Assembly: GCF_963678635.1 (NCBI RefSeq)
Contig: NC_087068.1
Coordinates: 40,635,649 to 40,699,648, forward strand
Length of the DNA: 64,000 bases
From: Symsagittifera roscoffensis
Lineage: Eukaryota > Xenacoelomorpha > Acoela > Convolutidae
Reading direction: 5' to 3'
The notes under the pieces were generated by a model. The model saw only the letters and a list, made by a program, of their open reading frames with translations, was not told where the DNA came from and did no database searches. Positions 34,697 through 46,526 of the stretch are shown here, in pieces. How positions within the stretch are numbered: the stretch's first letter is position 1; each line of letters begins with the position of its first letter. The position numbers and the translations under genes were made by a program.

Positions 34697-34944
34697 TGTT
34701 GAAATACTCGTCTATGATTGGTCAATTTCAAGACATGGTTGTTTAAAACCAAAAGGCGAAAAACGAAATTGTAATTGCTATATTCGAGAAAAGAGTGAAA
34801 CAATAATGACTTTTAACTTTTGAAATTGGCATCAAAAACAAGGCGATCAAACAAAGGTTATTCATTCTGACTTAAACCACCTCAATGGAAATCAAACGAT
34901 AAAAAAATCTTTTATTTTTAAACATCAAGATCTACTATTTTAAG
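34697..34944 (+). repeat. Copia element 5' LTR (left arm)
   Basis: It starts TGTTGAAATACTCGTCT and aligns by eye over about 250 bp with 38673-38930 (TGTTAAAACACTCGTCT...), with shared blocks GGTTGGTCAATTT-like, CGAGAAAAGAGTGAAACAA and GACTTAAACCACYT. The TGTTGRAATA start resembles the Drosophila copia LTR start. The end is placed just before the primer-binding-like site. Confidence 0.75.
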
Positions 34945-34945
34945 G

Positions 34946-34955
34946 GGTTATGGGC
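34946..34955 (+). promoter_or_regulatory. Copia-type primer binding site (GGTTATGGGC)
   Basis: GGTTATGGGC lies immediately after the 5' LTR, as expected for a primer binding site. The same ten bases open the Drosophila copia primer binding site, which uses an internal fragment of initiator tRNA-Met rather than its 3' end (from memory). The right-arm copy lacks this region. Confidence 0.6.
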
Positions 34956-34979
34956 AATTGAAGCTTCAAAACACCAAAA

Positions 34980-35550
34980 TTTTGATGGATACCGAACAAC
35001 AGTAACTGCTCATTTTCAAGGGAAAACGCGAAAACTTTACTTAATGGTGTGAAGGAATCCTACCCTTTATTGAAGCTAAAAACCTAAAAGTAATATCTGA
35101 AAAAATAAGCGAAGCCAACATAGATGTTGTTCTGAGGAAGTTGTATCAGGAAATCTTTATGCACCTCAACGATGCTTCTTTGCAGGTGATCATTGCTCAA
35201 GATAACAGGAATGGATTCGAAATAATGAAATAATTGTAAAAAAGTTTGGGCAGATTTGAATTGAGCTTTGGCAAGTATTTCGGGAAGTCAAGAAGAACGG
35301 TGAATCAATGATAGAATTTCTAAACAAAGTGGACAATTTTGTGTTCAAACTAAAACCTACAGATGAAGAGATCAGCGAAAACCTGAAAACAGCCATAGCT
35401 ATTAGAGCTTTGCCACAAGATTACGACTCATTCATAGCTGCAATAGAATTTCAGTAGATTTCGTACGTACAACTGAAGGAGCGATTGAGTGAACGATCAC
35501 TTGGGAGTAGACCTAACAAACAAGAAACCAATTCTACGTCCATTGCGTTT
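34980..35550 (+). pseudogene. Copia gag (UBN2-type) relic, left arm
   Basis: Plus-strand pieces end in G-E-S-M-I-E-F-L-N-K-V-D-N-F-V-F...E-N-L-K-T-A-I-A-I-R-A-L-P-Q-D-Y-D-S-F-I, the conserved C-terminal block of copia gag (L...L-P-x-x-Y-x-x-F), then Y-V-Q-L-K-E-R-L. Stops interrupt it (for example within F-Q-stop-I-S at about 35455). The right-arm copy of this block (47373-47675) is open. Confidence 0.8.
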
Positions 35551-35904
35551 CCAGCGATTCATAGAACTGGCCTTGGACATTACAATGGAGGAACTGGACA
35601 AGGAAACAAGAATACTGTGTACTGTACGTATTTTGAACGTAACAATCACTCTGCTGACAGGTACTATGCAAAGCAGCATGGACACAAACAAAACTCTAAC
35701 AAACATCAAGGCGGTTTCTCTGGGTTTGCACTAACTGCAACATCAAATGGGTCGATGAATATTGTGATAGACTGTGGATGCACAAACCAATATATTCCAG
35801 ACAAATCAAGGTTCAAGACCTCCCCATCTACGATCGTAATAAAGCTAACTACAAGTTTAATCTCCAGCGCGCTTTGTTCGTGCCGAGGTTCAAATTTCAT
35901 TTGA
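35485..35904 (+). pseudogene. Copia zinc knuckle and protease region, left arm
   Basis: A 139-codon frame continuing from gag. The knuckle is Y-C-T-Y-F-E-R-N-N-H-S-A-D-R-Y, a CCHC box with its second and fourth Cys replaced by F and Y. The aspartic protease block reads I-V-I-D-C-G-C-T-N-Q-Y-I-P-D in place of W-I-I-D-S-G-A-S/T-x-H; the catalytic Asp remains but Ser and Ala are changed. The frame stops at 35904. Confidence 0.8.
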
Positions 35905-36985
35905 TATCAAATTGCTAGCTAAGCAAGGAAACATAGTGATTTTTTTACGAAAAACCGCATACACGTGTGAGACAACAGAAAGCTGGTTTTATTGAAACGG
36001 ATGGTCATTTTCAGTTTAAACATATTGCAATAAAGTCGAATATGTCGCCGTTATCTATTTCTAAGTGGCATGCAAGATTTTTACGTGTAAACTGTGAAAA
36101 TTGGAGAAAACTGCAAATCAAGCAGTAGAAAGCATGGTTACTTCCGGTTCATTGGCAACCGACAGATGTATTACGTGTTCAGAAGGTAAAGTGTCTACGT
36201 CTGGTTATCTAAAAGATAAAGGCAACGCAAAAAGGCAAGTAAAGGCAACGCAAAAAAATGAACTATTTTAAGCGAAATTTGCGGACTTTTTCTGGAATCA
36301 TTGCACGAAAATAAATATGCAAAATTTTTTACTGGGATTTTCAAGATGTGCAATGGTTATTTGATGGCCTCTTAAGGTGGTTCGTAAGCAAAACAGCAAA
36401 TTTTTTTAAGAATTCTAAAATTTGACAATATTTACAAAGTAAAAATTGTGAAATTCTTGATATCAAATTACTAGCTAAGCAAGGAAACAGTGAATTTTTA
36501 CGAAAAACCGCATACACGTGTGGTACAACAGAAAGCTGATTTTATTGAAACTGATGGTCATTTTTAGTTTAAACAATATTTCGGATTAGAATATGTCGAC
36601 TTCATCTATTTCTAAGTGGCATGCAAGATTTTTACATATAAATTGTGAAACATTGATGAAAACTGCAAATCAAGCAGTAGACAGCATGGTTATTTCCGGT
36701 TCATTGGCAACCGATAAATGAACTACGTGATTAGAAGGTAAAATATCTACGTCTGACATATCTTAAGGCCCCCAAGTAAGGGCAACGCAAAAAAATGAAC
36801 TATTTCAAGCGACGTTTGCGGATTTTTCTGGAATCACTGCACGAAAATATATATGCAGTATTTTTTACTGATGATTTTTCAAGATGTGCAATGGTTTTTT
36901 GATGGCCTCCTAAGGTGATTCGTGAGCAAAACAGCAATTTTTTTAAGAATTCTAAAATTTGACAATATTTGAAGAGTAACTGCAT
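35903..36985 (+). pseudogene. Copia integrase N-terminal region, tandemly duplicated (left arm)
   Basis: 35903-36458 and 36459-36985 are tandem copies (offset 556 bp), each starting GATATCAAATTRCTAGCTAAGC and holding the gag-pre-integrase block (K-W-H-A-R-F-L near 36065 and 36615; C-x-x-C-S/L-E-G-K near 36175 and 36725). The right arm has a single copy (46.5-47.05 kb), so the duplication occurred after the arms formed or was lost on the right. Both copies have stops. Confidence 0.75.
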
Positions 36986-37059
36986 TGTCAAAAATCGTTC
37001 GCCATCAGCTCTGGGCTATACCATTTTGATGAGGAGAATTAAGACTTGTAGTTTTCTGT

Positions 37060-38620
37060 ACTAACTGGATTTACATTCGGGTCAGATAATGGTGGGGAGT
37101 ATATTTCATGAAAATTTCACAATTTTTACAAGAACAATAATATAACACAGCAATTTACATAGAACAGACATAGGACTGGTCGGATCGTTCGAGGACCAAC
37201 CTGGCACTACGAATAGGATTTTTCCACTGATGAAAACTGTAATTTGCAAGGGCTGATAGTGTCAATGGCAAAGTTCCACTCAATTATGAGGAAGCAATTT
37301 TTCAGCTGTTGCTAAAAATGGCAAGCTGCAATGCAAAATGAATTCAAAGTTCTTGTAAATAAATAAAACAATGGATCTTGCGCCTTTACTCTCTGGAAAA
37401 CCATTAACAAAAGGAAAACCGATTTTTTATATAAAGCGTAAAAGCGACGGTTGAATTGAACGTTATAATGCACGTTTTGTGGCTAAGGGGTTTGGTCAAG
37501 TTTATGGTTAAAGTTATACTGATACTCTTTCACCTACTTTTAGTAGGACAGTTATTCGCTCATTGCAGCCCGACTTGGTTTAAATTGATGTCGAAACAGC
37601 TTTTTTGATTTCTACTTTAGAGGAAGAAATTTTGATTGGCCAACCTCGTGTTTTTGCGTCTTTTAACAAAAATTTTATTAGAATTTGGATACTCAAGAAG
37701 CTCTGTAGATACCTGTTTGTTTTATCATCCAAAGCAATTGAATTTCCTTGTTGTTTATAGTTTTCGATATTGACAAAATTTCATTGCAAGGGCTGCTTGC
37801 CATTCTTTGTAAGCGGATTTGTTTTGAAGATAAAGGCGTTCCGGAATGGTTTTTGCGAATAAAAAATCATGTTGGTGAAAAACGTCTAACACTTACTCAA
37901 GAAAGGTACGTCAAAAAAAATCGAAAAGTGGTTACATCTAAAAATGCAACTGATGCTTAAAGTGTAACTGATCGTTCTCTCTTTCAGCATTTGGTGGGGG
38001 ATATATTGTTTTTATTTGTAACAACTAGGCCAGATATTGCTTTTGCATTAAGCTTACTCTCTCAAGCGTGCAAAAGTCAAACAATGCAAGATTTTTTTTT
38101 GCAGCAAAAAGAAATCTACGCTATTTAAAAGGCACGTTTTTTTCCGTTACTTATTCACGACATGATAATGCTCTACAAATTTTTGCGTACAGTGATGTCG
38201 ATTGGGCCAGAGACGTAAAAACCAGAAAATCTGTATCTGTTATGGTTATAAAATTAAATGAGTCAGACTCACCGGTATTTTGGTGAACTGATAAATCATG
38301 TTTGGTATCATTATTTACATGTGAACCCTTATACATGACTTTATCGGCATTGGCTCAGGAACTTTTGTTCCTGAAACATGTATTTGAGAATGTTAACTAT
38401 AAAACTACTCTCTGTATTTTGTTTAGTGACAATTAAAGAGCAATCTGTGTAGCACATGAAAAGACTTCGAGATCGAGAGCCGAACAAATGAAAACACACT
38501 TTGTTCGACATAAAAGTACACTTTGTTTGGGAACAATTTCGCCCTGGTAAGACGACGTTAAACTGTTTTTCTTCTACAATTGTTGTTGCGGATATTCTGA
38601 CAAAAGAACGTCCACGTTTT
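37060..38620 (+). pseudogene. Copia integrase core, RT and RNase H relic, left arm
   Basis: Fragmented frames show, in order: S-D-N-G-G-E-Y (integrase core, near 37084); L-A-P-L...G-K-P-L-T-K-G-K-P-I-F-Y-I-K-R (RT start, about 37380-37440); V-A-K-G-F-G-Q-V-Y; D-V-E-T-A-F-L-I-S-T-L-E-E-E-I-L (motif A, about 37590); the Y-V-D-D site lost near 37760; R-P-D-I-A-F-A-L-S-L-L-S-Q near 38030; RNase H at 38068-38286 (R-N-L-R-Y-L-K-G-T-F...A-Y-S-D-V-D-W-A-R-D...R-K-S-V-S-V); and V-V-A-D-I-L-T-K near 38585. The domain order IN-RT-RH defines Ty1/copia. Many stops. Confidence 0.85.
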
Positions 38621-38672
38621 TGTTTGGCGCAGCTATGCGAGCTTCTCTTTGGAAATGCCTTTTGAGGGTGTT

Positions 38673-38930
38673 TGTTAAAACACTCGTCTGTGGTTGGTCA
38701 ATTTTAAGACATGGCTGTTCAGAACCTAAAGATTGTAAACGAAATGGTAAAATCTATATTCGAGAAAAGAGTGAAACAAAATTGACATATGATTTTTTTC
38801 TTTTTAAATTGACATCAAAAAAAATCATGCGGTTAATCAAAGGTTGTTATTTTTGACTTAAACCACTTTAATGGAAAAAAATGATACGAAATTCATTTTA
38901 GTTTCAATCATTGAGACCTACAATTATTTA
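38673..38930 (+). repeat. Copia element 3' LTR (left arm)
   Basis: Starts TGTTAAAACACTCGTCTGTG, preceded by a short purine stretch (GAGGGTG) in the polypurine-tract position. Aligns with 34697-34944 but is strongly diverged, which means an old insertion. Together they bound a copia element of about 4.2 kb. Confidence 0.7.
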
Positions 38931-40015
38931 AAAAATATTCATTATCTGCAATGATAGGAGAGATTAGATTTAAAAATTAACAAACCTAGATATTTGCATT
39001 CAGATTTTTTCTCTACTTAAATTTCTTTTGTAAGAAAGATGTCTGATTCCACGATCTGCTTTTTGTTTTTTGACAAAAAAAAAATAAACTCCGATTTCTG
39101 TTCATTTTGATCTACCTGATTTTCAGCAAAAAACGAAATAAGCTCGCCGAGATTTGCAATTTGCTCAGAGCATCACTTGATAAAATAAATGAAGCATACA
39201 CTATGCAATCGTCTGCATTTTGTACCAAAGTACATCCGTCGTTGTGCAGTTCGACCAGAATGACCTCGAAAGCTCACGGCAAAACGAACTTGGTTTTTTA
39301 GAGGCTGAATCATACGATTTGTTGATTTTGACAATTATTGGTCTTATTAACTGAATGAACGAAATGGGAAGGGTGAGTTTGACTGGCATGCTTATTTTCG
39401 ATTTTTGAAAACTCATTCGAAAACAATGACACGTGACAACCTTGAACTTTTGCAAAAACTGAAAGCCACGAAAGTCAGTTAGATGGTTTTTGCTAGTCAG
39501 AAAAAAAAGAAAGCTGACACCACGAAAGTCGAAAAACGATTGAAATTAGAACTCAAAAAAAGACACTTCGAACTGTAACGGTTGTCTGAGGGAGATAGAG
39601 CAACCCTTCTTGATCGTGAAGAAGAGTCTTTATTACGAAGATCTGAGAACCCGGAGGAGCATGGAATGTGATTAAAACATTACTTTTACAATTTTCTAGC
39701 TTACCGGATTGTCTTGAACTGAATTTATATAACAAAAGATATATTTTAATATCATGAGAAGCTAGGAGTTGAGAGAAATGGTCGATCCACATCCTGTGGG
39801 TAGGTTAATTTTCTTCACTAAAAAAGCAAAAGTAATAACTAGATTGGTGAAAAAAGAGTACCAGCTTTGTGTTTAGGAGTTACCTGGTGGTCTGCGGATA
39901 GTGAGACCCAAACCTGATCTCACTTTTTTTTAGTTATAACTAAGTAAATTTGTACGATTCGGCCTATAGCCTTCAAGTAGTAGAAATTTTGTTGACCTGA
40001 TCTTACGAGAACCAC
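38931..40015 (-). other. Spacer with a LINE RT fragment and unrecognised DNA
   Basis: About 38970-39250 is, on the minus strand, another LINE-family RT palm/thumb fragment (landmarks CTCAGAGCATCACTTG near 39165 and AAGTACATCCGTCG near 39227, matching inverted 19.03-19.28 kb). From about 39250 to 40015 I recognise nothing: minus-strand frames at 39201-39455 and 39553-39792 (79 codons) have no known motif. Confidence 0.5.
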
Positions 40016-40079
40016 ATTGAAATGGCTATTGTTATTCTCTATTTGAAAGATAGCCAGTCTTTTTAGGATATAATTTTAC

Positions 40080-40320
40080 TTTTTCTGGGTATGTTCCTCC
40101 GGCCGAACGATGCACGCCGATGCGACTTTTAATAATATTGATATACAAGTCGGACAACAACGGACCGATTAGTGCTCCTCGCGGCGCCCCTCTTTTATCT
40201 TCTATCCATTTCCAAAAAATTCTATTGACAATTACTCTTTGAACGCATTTTCAGAAAAACGTTCGATTAAAGCATTAGTTTATGTTGAACAGCCAAGATA
40301 GCGTAATTTTACAAAAAAAA
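40080..40320 (-). pseudogene. LINE RT motif-B fragment, array copy 1
   Basis: Minus-strand reading gives K-R-G-A-P-R-G-A-L-I-G-P-L-L-S-D-L-Y-I-N-I, a Jockey/CR1-type RT motif B (G-V-P-Q-G-S-x-L-G-P-L-L-F-x-x-Y-I-N-D), preceded by a V-Q-R-V-I-V-N block. Copies 2 and 3 (next entries) have G-P-F-L-S-N-L-Y-I-N-I-I. All lose the frame soon after. Confidence 0.65.
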
Positions 40321-42479
40321 AATTATAAGATTTAATGTGGAAAAATTTTTGCGAAACCCAAATTGAAAAGCAGCCATTTTTTCCAGGTGTTCCGTAAATT
40401 GGGCAAAAAATTTTTTGTTTTATTAGCACAAATTACTGATAGGTTCGGGGATCCATTGGGTCATCTTTTTTAAACAGTGACGATAAAATTGCAATTTCGA
40501 TTCTTTGGGAAAAATTTCTCCACCCTTGCAAGCATTAGTAACAAACGCTAATTGTGGTAAATTATTGACTATCCATCGATTACTGCTCAAGCTGGAACTA
40601 AACAAGGTCCTAAAAGTTTTTTGGAAGTTTTATTGCCGCAGTTCATCATAAAAATTTTTCATGGTTATATGGTGCAATGTAAAATTTTGTATATCAGCGT
40701 AATTTTTGCATAATGAGACAAAAAGATCTGACCTAAGCGAAATTTTGAGCATATGTTTGACAGTCATAATAATTAATGCAAATAGAACAACGTGATTTAA
40801 AAAATATTTCAGAGCAGCAAAAAAATTATAAAATGAACAAAAAACTTCAAAATTGTTTGTGGCCAAACTTAAGCATAAATACGCGTTAAGAAATAAAACA
40901 CCAAACTGTTTTTTTCTCAACACTCATGCATGTTTTCAATGTTTTTAAATCTTGCTCATATCAAGATTGAAAAACTTCAACATGCTATATTGTTCAAAAC
41001 AACATTGATATTTGTGGCACTTAATTATTCCTGGAAAAGAAAAAGAAAAAGACAACTCCTTAAAAAACACGCACAAATACTTAGTTCCTCCTCATTTTCG
41101 GAACAATTGTCTATGAAATTTAACACTGAAAAGAAAACAACAACAAAGACAAATAACCCCTTAGCCACATAACGTGCTCTACATCGTTCAATTGAACCGT
41201 CAAAATTGAAAGTTTTATCCATGAAACATTATTGTTTCACTCTTTTCTCGAATATAGCAATTACAATTTCCTTTTTTGCCTTTTGGTTTTAAACAACCAT
41301 GTCTTGAAATTGACCACTCACAGACGAGTATTTCAACACCTTTTGCAAAAATTAGCCCTAAGAAACAAGACCAAATATAAAATTGGACGATAACTGGCTA
41401 AATTATTTTTGGTTGCCTAGCTTGAGTTTTAAGTTCAATCCATCTAGATAACGCAGCAGTTTTTTCTGCAACAAAGAACTGCAACATGAAAGATATCTTT
41501 AAAAAATCAATGGTACTGGGTTCTGTAACGTACGTTTTGAAGATACAAATCAAAATCATGCATGAACGGTTCTTTGATTGGAATTGAAACCAGAATTGAA
41601 TCGAATGTTTATAATACCTATCTCACAATCTTCCCAATAATAAGAAAGCTTTTGCCAATGCGTTAAAATTGCCGACATCAAATTACAATATTAATAATCA
41701 CACTAAGCAAACAACCATCTTATCTTGATAACAACTGTTCGTCTCATTTTTCCATCTCGCATCAGAAAAACGGAGATCATTGCCTGTAAAATAACGGAAA
41801 CTTGAAAACACTTTTTCAATGTTTTGGAAAAAAAATTGAAAAAGTTCTTCAAAAATAAATGCATTCTAATCCTGTGTGCACTCACATAACTATGGTCTGA
41901 GTTCTTTTTCATTAGAAGATTTAAATATCTAGCCATTAAATAAACCAAAACTTTTAGGATTGAGTTTTTTAATCTTTGTGTAATATGTTTTTCTTAAATG
42001 TCATTCTTAATTTAATGTTTTCATTCCAGCAGTAAAATCAACGCATTTTAATCGTTGGTCTAATTGTCTTTTTAATTACCACTGAATCAATTAATCTGAA
42101 AACCTGAAACTATCTTTATTACTTTTTACTGTATTGATGCAAAGACTTTAAACAGTAATTGAATGTTCTTCCTTTATTTTTTCAATATCTCCGCATCGCC
42201 TCTTTAAAAATTGCATCTCTTGATCATTTTTTGTTTTCTATTTTTTTCTTACTGTATTTCCATTGTGTTTGTTTAGTAGTAGTAATAATTTTCTGTTTTA
42301 AACTTAAATGTGGGTTTAAAATGTGTATTGATCGATATCTCACTCGCAGTCGTCAGATAACAATAGCTAACAAGGATAGCCGAGTGCCTTGCAATGAAAA
42401 CTGATTGTTGTGGTCAATGGAATGGCTATTGTTATTCTCTATTTAAAAGATTGCCAGTCCTTTTAGGATATAACTTTAC

Positions 42480-42720
42480 TTTTTCTCGGTATGTTCCTCC
42501 GGCCGAACGATGCAAGCCGATGCGACTTTAAATAATATTGATGTACAAGTTGGACAAAAACGGACCCATTAGTGCTCCTCGCGGCGCCCCTCTTTTATCT
42601 TCTATCCATTTCCAAAAAATTCAATTGAAAATTACTCTTCGAACGCATTTTCAGAAAAACGTTCGATTAAAGCATTAGTTTATGTGGAACAGCCAAGATA
42701 GCGTAATTTTACAAAAAAAA
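42480..42720 (-). pseudogene. LINE RT motif-B fragment, array copy 2
   Basis: Second copy of the fragment at 40080-40320, with G-A-P-R-G-A-L-M-G-P-F-L-S-N-L-Y-I-N-I-I then a stop. Nearly identical to copy 3; copy 1 is more diverged in this part. Confidence 0.65.
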
Positions 42721-44875
42721 TTTTATAAGAATTATTGTGGAAAAATTTTTGCGAAACCCAAATTGAAAAGCAGCCATTTTTTCCAGTAGTTCCATAATTT
42801 GGGCAAAAAATTTTGTTTTATTAGCACTATTACTGATAGGTTCGTGGATCGATTGGGTCATCTTTTATAAACAGTGAAGATAAAATTGAAATTTCGATTC
42901 TGTGGGAAGAAATTTTTCCACCTTTGCAAGCATTAGTAACAAACGTTAATTGTGGTAAATTTTTGACTATCCATCGATTACTGCTCAAGCTGGAACAAAA
43001 CAAGGTCCTAAAAATTTTTTGGAAGTTTTATTGCCGCAGTTCATCATAATAATGCTTCATGGTTATATGCTGCAATATAAAAACTTGTAAATCAGCGTAA
43101 TTTTTGCATAATGAGACAAAAAGATCTGACCTAAGCGAAAACTTGAGCATGTTTGACGGTCATAATAATTAATGCAAATAGAACAACGTGATTTAAAAAA
43201 TATTTCAGAGCAGCAAAAAAATTATAAAATAAACAAAAAACTTCAAAATTGTTTGTGGCCAAACTTAAGCATAAATACGCGTTAAGAAATAAAACACCAA
43301 ACTGTTTTTTTCTCAACACTCATGCATGTTTTCAATGTTTTTAAATCTTGCTCATATCAAGATTGAAAAACTTCAACATGCTATATTGTTCAAAACAACA
43401 TTGATATTTGTGGCACTTAATTATTCCTGGAAAAGAAAAAGAAAAAGACAACTCCTTAAAAAACACGCACAAATACTTAGTTCCTCCTCATTTTCGGAAC
43501 AATTGTCTATGAAATTTAACACTGAAAAGAAAACAACAACAAAGACAAATAACCCCTTAGCCACAAAACGTGCTCTACATCGTTCAATTGAACCGTCAAA
43601 ATTGAAAGTTTTATCCATGAAACATTATTGTTTCACTCTTTTCTCGAATATAGCAATTACAATTTCCTTTTTTGCCTTTTGGTTTTAAACAACCATGTCT
43701 TGAAATTGACCACTCACAGACGAGTATTTCAACACCTTTTGCAAAAATTAGCCCTAAGAAACAAGACCAAATATAAAATTGGACGATAACTGGCTAAATT
43801 ATTTTTGGTTGCCTAGCTTGAGTTTTAAGTTCAATCCATCTAGATAACGCAGCAGTTTTTTCTGCAACAAAGAACTGCAACATGAAAGATATCTTTAAAA
43901 AATCAATGGTACTGGGTTCTGTAACGTACGTTTTGAAGATACAAATCAAAATCATGCATGAACGGTTCTTTGATTGGAATTGAAACCAGAATTGAATCGA
44001 ATGTTTATAATACCTATCTCACAATCTTCCCAATAATAAGAAAGCTTTTGCCAATGCGTTAAAATTGCCGACATCAAATTACAATATTAATAATCACACT
44101 AAGCAAACAACCATCTTATCTTGATAACAACTGTTCGTCTCATTTTTCCATCTCGCATCAGAAAAACGGAGATCATTGCCTGTAAAATAACGGAAACTTG
44201 AAAACACTTTTTCAATGTTTTGGAAAAAAAATTGAAAGAGTTCTTCAAAAATAAATGCATTCTAATCCTGTGTGCACTCACATAACTATGGTTTGAGTTC
44301 TTTTTCATTAGAAGATTTAAATATCTAGCCATTAAATAAACCAAAACTTTTAGGATTGAGTTTTTTAATCTTTGTGTAATATGTTTTTCTTAAATGTCAT
44401 TCTTAATTTAATGTTTTCATTCCAGCAGTAAAATCAACGCATTTTAATCGTTGGTCTAATTGTCTTTTTAATTACCACTGAATCAATTAATCTGAAAACC
44501 TGAAACTATCTTTATTACTTTTTACTGTATTGATGCAAAGACTTTAAACAGTAATTGAATGTTCTTCCTTTATTTTTTCAATATCTCCGCATCGCCTCTT
44601 TAAAAATTGCATCTCTTGATCATTTTTTGTTTTCTATTTTTTTCTTACTGTATTTCCATTGTGTTTGTTTAGTAGTAGTAATAATTTTCTGTTTTAAACT
44701 TAAATGTGGGTTTAAAATGTGTATTGATCGATATCTCACTCGCAGTCGTCAGATAACAATAGCTAACAAGGATAGCCGAGTGCCTTGCAATGAAAACTGA
44801 TTGTTGTGGTCGTTGGAACGGCTATTGTTATTCTCTATTTAAAAGATTTCCAGTCCTTTTAGGATATAACTTTAC

Positions 44876-45116
44876 TTTTTCTCGGTATGTTCCTCCGGCC
44901 GAACGATGCAAGCCGATGCGACTTTAAATAATATTGATGTACAAGTTGGACAAAAACGGACCCATTAGTGCTCCTCGCGGCGCCCCTCTTTTATCTTCTA
45001 TCCATTTCCAAAAAATTCAATTGACAATTACTCTTCGAACGCATTTTCAGAAAAACGTTCGATTAAAGCATTAGTTTATGTGGAACAGCCAAGATAGCGT
45101 AATTTTACAAAAAAAA
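44876..45116 (-). pseudogene. LINE RT motif-B fragment, array copy 3
   Basis: Third copy, 2396 bp from copy 2 and nearly identical to it. Confidence 0.65.
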
Positions 45117-45898
45117 TTTTATAAGAATTATTGTGGAAAAATTTTTGCGAAACCCAAATTGAAAAGCAGCCATTTTTTCCAGTAGTTCCATAATTTGGGC
45201 AAAAAATTTTGTTTTATTAGCACTATTACTGATAGGTTCGTGGATCGATTGGGTCATCTTTTATAAACAGTGAAGATAAAATTAAAATTTCGATTCTGTG
45301 GGAAGAAATTTTTCCACCTTTGCAAGCATTAGTAACAAACGTTAATTGTGGTAAATTATTGACTATCCATCGATTACTGCTCAAGCTGGAACAAAACAAG
45401 GTCCTAAAAATTTTTTGGAAGTTTTATTGCCGCAGTTCATCATAATAATGCTTCATGGTTATATGCTGCAATATAAAAACTTGTAAATCAGCGTAATTTT
45501 TGCATAATGAGACAAAAAGATCTGACCTAAGCGAAAACTTGAGCATGTTTGACGGTCATAATAATTAATGCAAATAGAACAACGTGATTTAAAAAATATT
45601 TCAGAGCAGCAAAAAAATTATAAAATAAACAAAAAACTTCAAAATTGTTTGTGGCCAAACTTAAGCATAAATACGCGTTAAGAAATAAAACACCAAACTG
45701 TTTTTTTCTCAACACTCATGCATGTTTTCAATGTTTTTAAATCTTGCTCATATCAAGATTGAAAAACTTCAACATGCTATATTGTTCAAAACAACATTGA
45801 TATTTGTGGCACTTAATTATTCCTGGAAAAGAAAAAGAAAAAGACAACTCCTTAAAAAACATGCAGAAATACTTAGTTCTTCCACACTTTCGGAACAA

Positions 45899-46204
45899 TT
45901 ATCTATGACATCTAACACTGAAATGAAAAAAAAACAACAAATATAAATAACCCTTAGCCACATAACGTGCTTTATACCGTTCAATTGAACCGTCACTTGT
46001 ACGCTTAATATCAAAAATTGGTTTTCCTTTTGTTAATGGTTTTCCAGAAGGTAAAGGCGCAAGATCCAATGTTTTATTTTTTACAATGCGCGCTTGATTT
46101 ACACTTGAATTCATTTTGCATTGCAGCTTGCCATTTTTTAGCAACAGCTGAAAAATTGCTTCCTCATAATTGAGTGGAAAATTGCTGTTGAAACTAACAG
46201 CCAT
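45899..46204 (-). pseudogene. Copia RT N-terminal region, right arm
   Basis: A 101-codon minus-strand frame with L-N-Y-E-E-A-I, L-D-L-A-P-L-P-S-G-K-P-L-T-K-G-K-P-I-F-D-I-K-R, D-G-S-I-E-R-Y-K-A-R-Y-V-A-K-G: the start of copia-type RT, better preserved than the left-arm copy. It breaks off at the array boundary, so motifs A to C of RT are absent on this side. Confidence 0.85.
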
Positions 46205-46526
46205 TGCAAATTACAGTTTTCGTCATTGGAAAAATCCTAGTCGTAGTGCCAGGTTGGTCCTCGAAAGATCCGACCAGTCCTATGTCTGTTCTATGTAAAT
46301 TGCTGTGTTATATTATTGTTCATGTAAAAATTGTGAAATTTTCATGAAATATACTCCCCACCATTATCTGACCCGAATGTAAATCCAGTTAGTACAACTT
46401 GATTTACAATCAAGTCAGATAATGATGAGGTGTGTATTTCACGAAAGTTTCACAATTTTTACAAGAACAACAATGTTGCACAGCAATTTACAAGTCAATT
46501 TTTCATATTGACAATTGTCAATTTTG

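Larger units (their letters stand above)
26276..37490 (+). repeat. Inverted repeat 2, left arm (11.2 kb)
   Basis: Matches 45950-57750 in reverse complement. Paired landmarks: the type II RT-RLE gene (26.3-28.3 vs 55.5-57.7), the type I gene (28.9-30.5 vs 53.4-54.7), TCGACC(A/T)GG...ACCGTAAC (31010 vs 52640), the segment with CTCACTCGCAGTCGTC (33.7 vs 49.06) and copia gag to RT (35.2-37.5 vs 45.95-47.7). Arms are clearly diverged with indels, and each has its own LINE insertion, so this is not a simple assembly duplicate. Confidence 0.9.
40020..45880 (-). repeat. Tandem array of 2396-bp composite units (about 2.45 copies)
   Basis: Copies begin near 40020, 42420 and 44816. Equivalent points are exactly 2396 bp apart over long stretches (40930/43326/45722; 42159/44555). 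In minus-strand order a unit holds a LINE-family 3' segment, a short copia LTR piece (about 41220-41336), about 60 bp of copia RT (D-G-S-I-E-R-C-R-A-R-Y-V-A-K-G), a LINE-family head (GAGGAGGAACTAAGTATTTG on the minus strand) and a LINE RT fragment. The third copy runs into full-length copia RT at about 45900-45960, pointing to the right arm as the source. Confidence 0.95.

Noticed and set aside
40980-41222. 80-codon plus-strand frame repeated in the array (40930-41172, 43326-43688, 45722-45946)
   Set aside because: It recurs only because the 2396-bp unit is tandemly copied; the sense-strand content here is copia RT and LINE on the minus strand.
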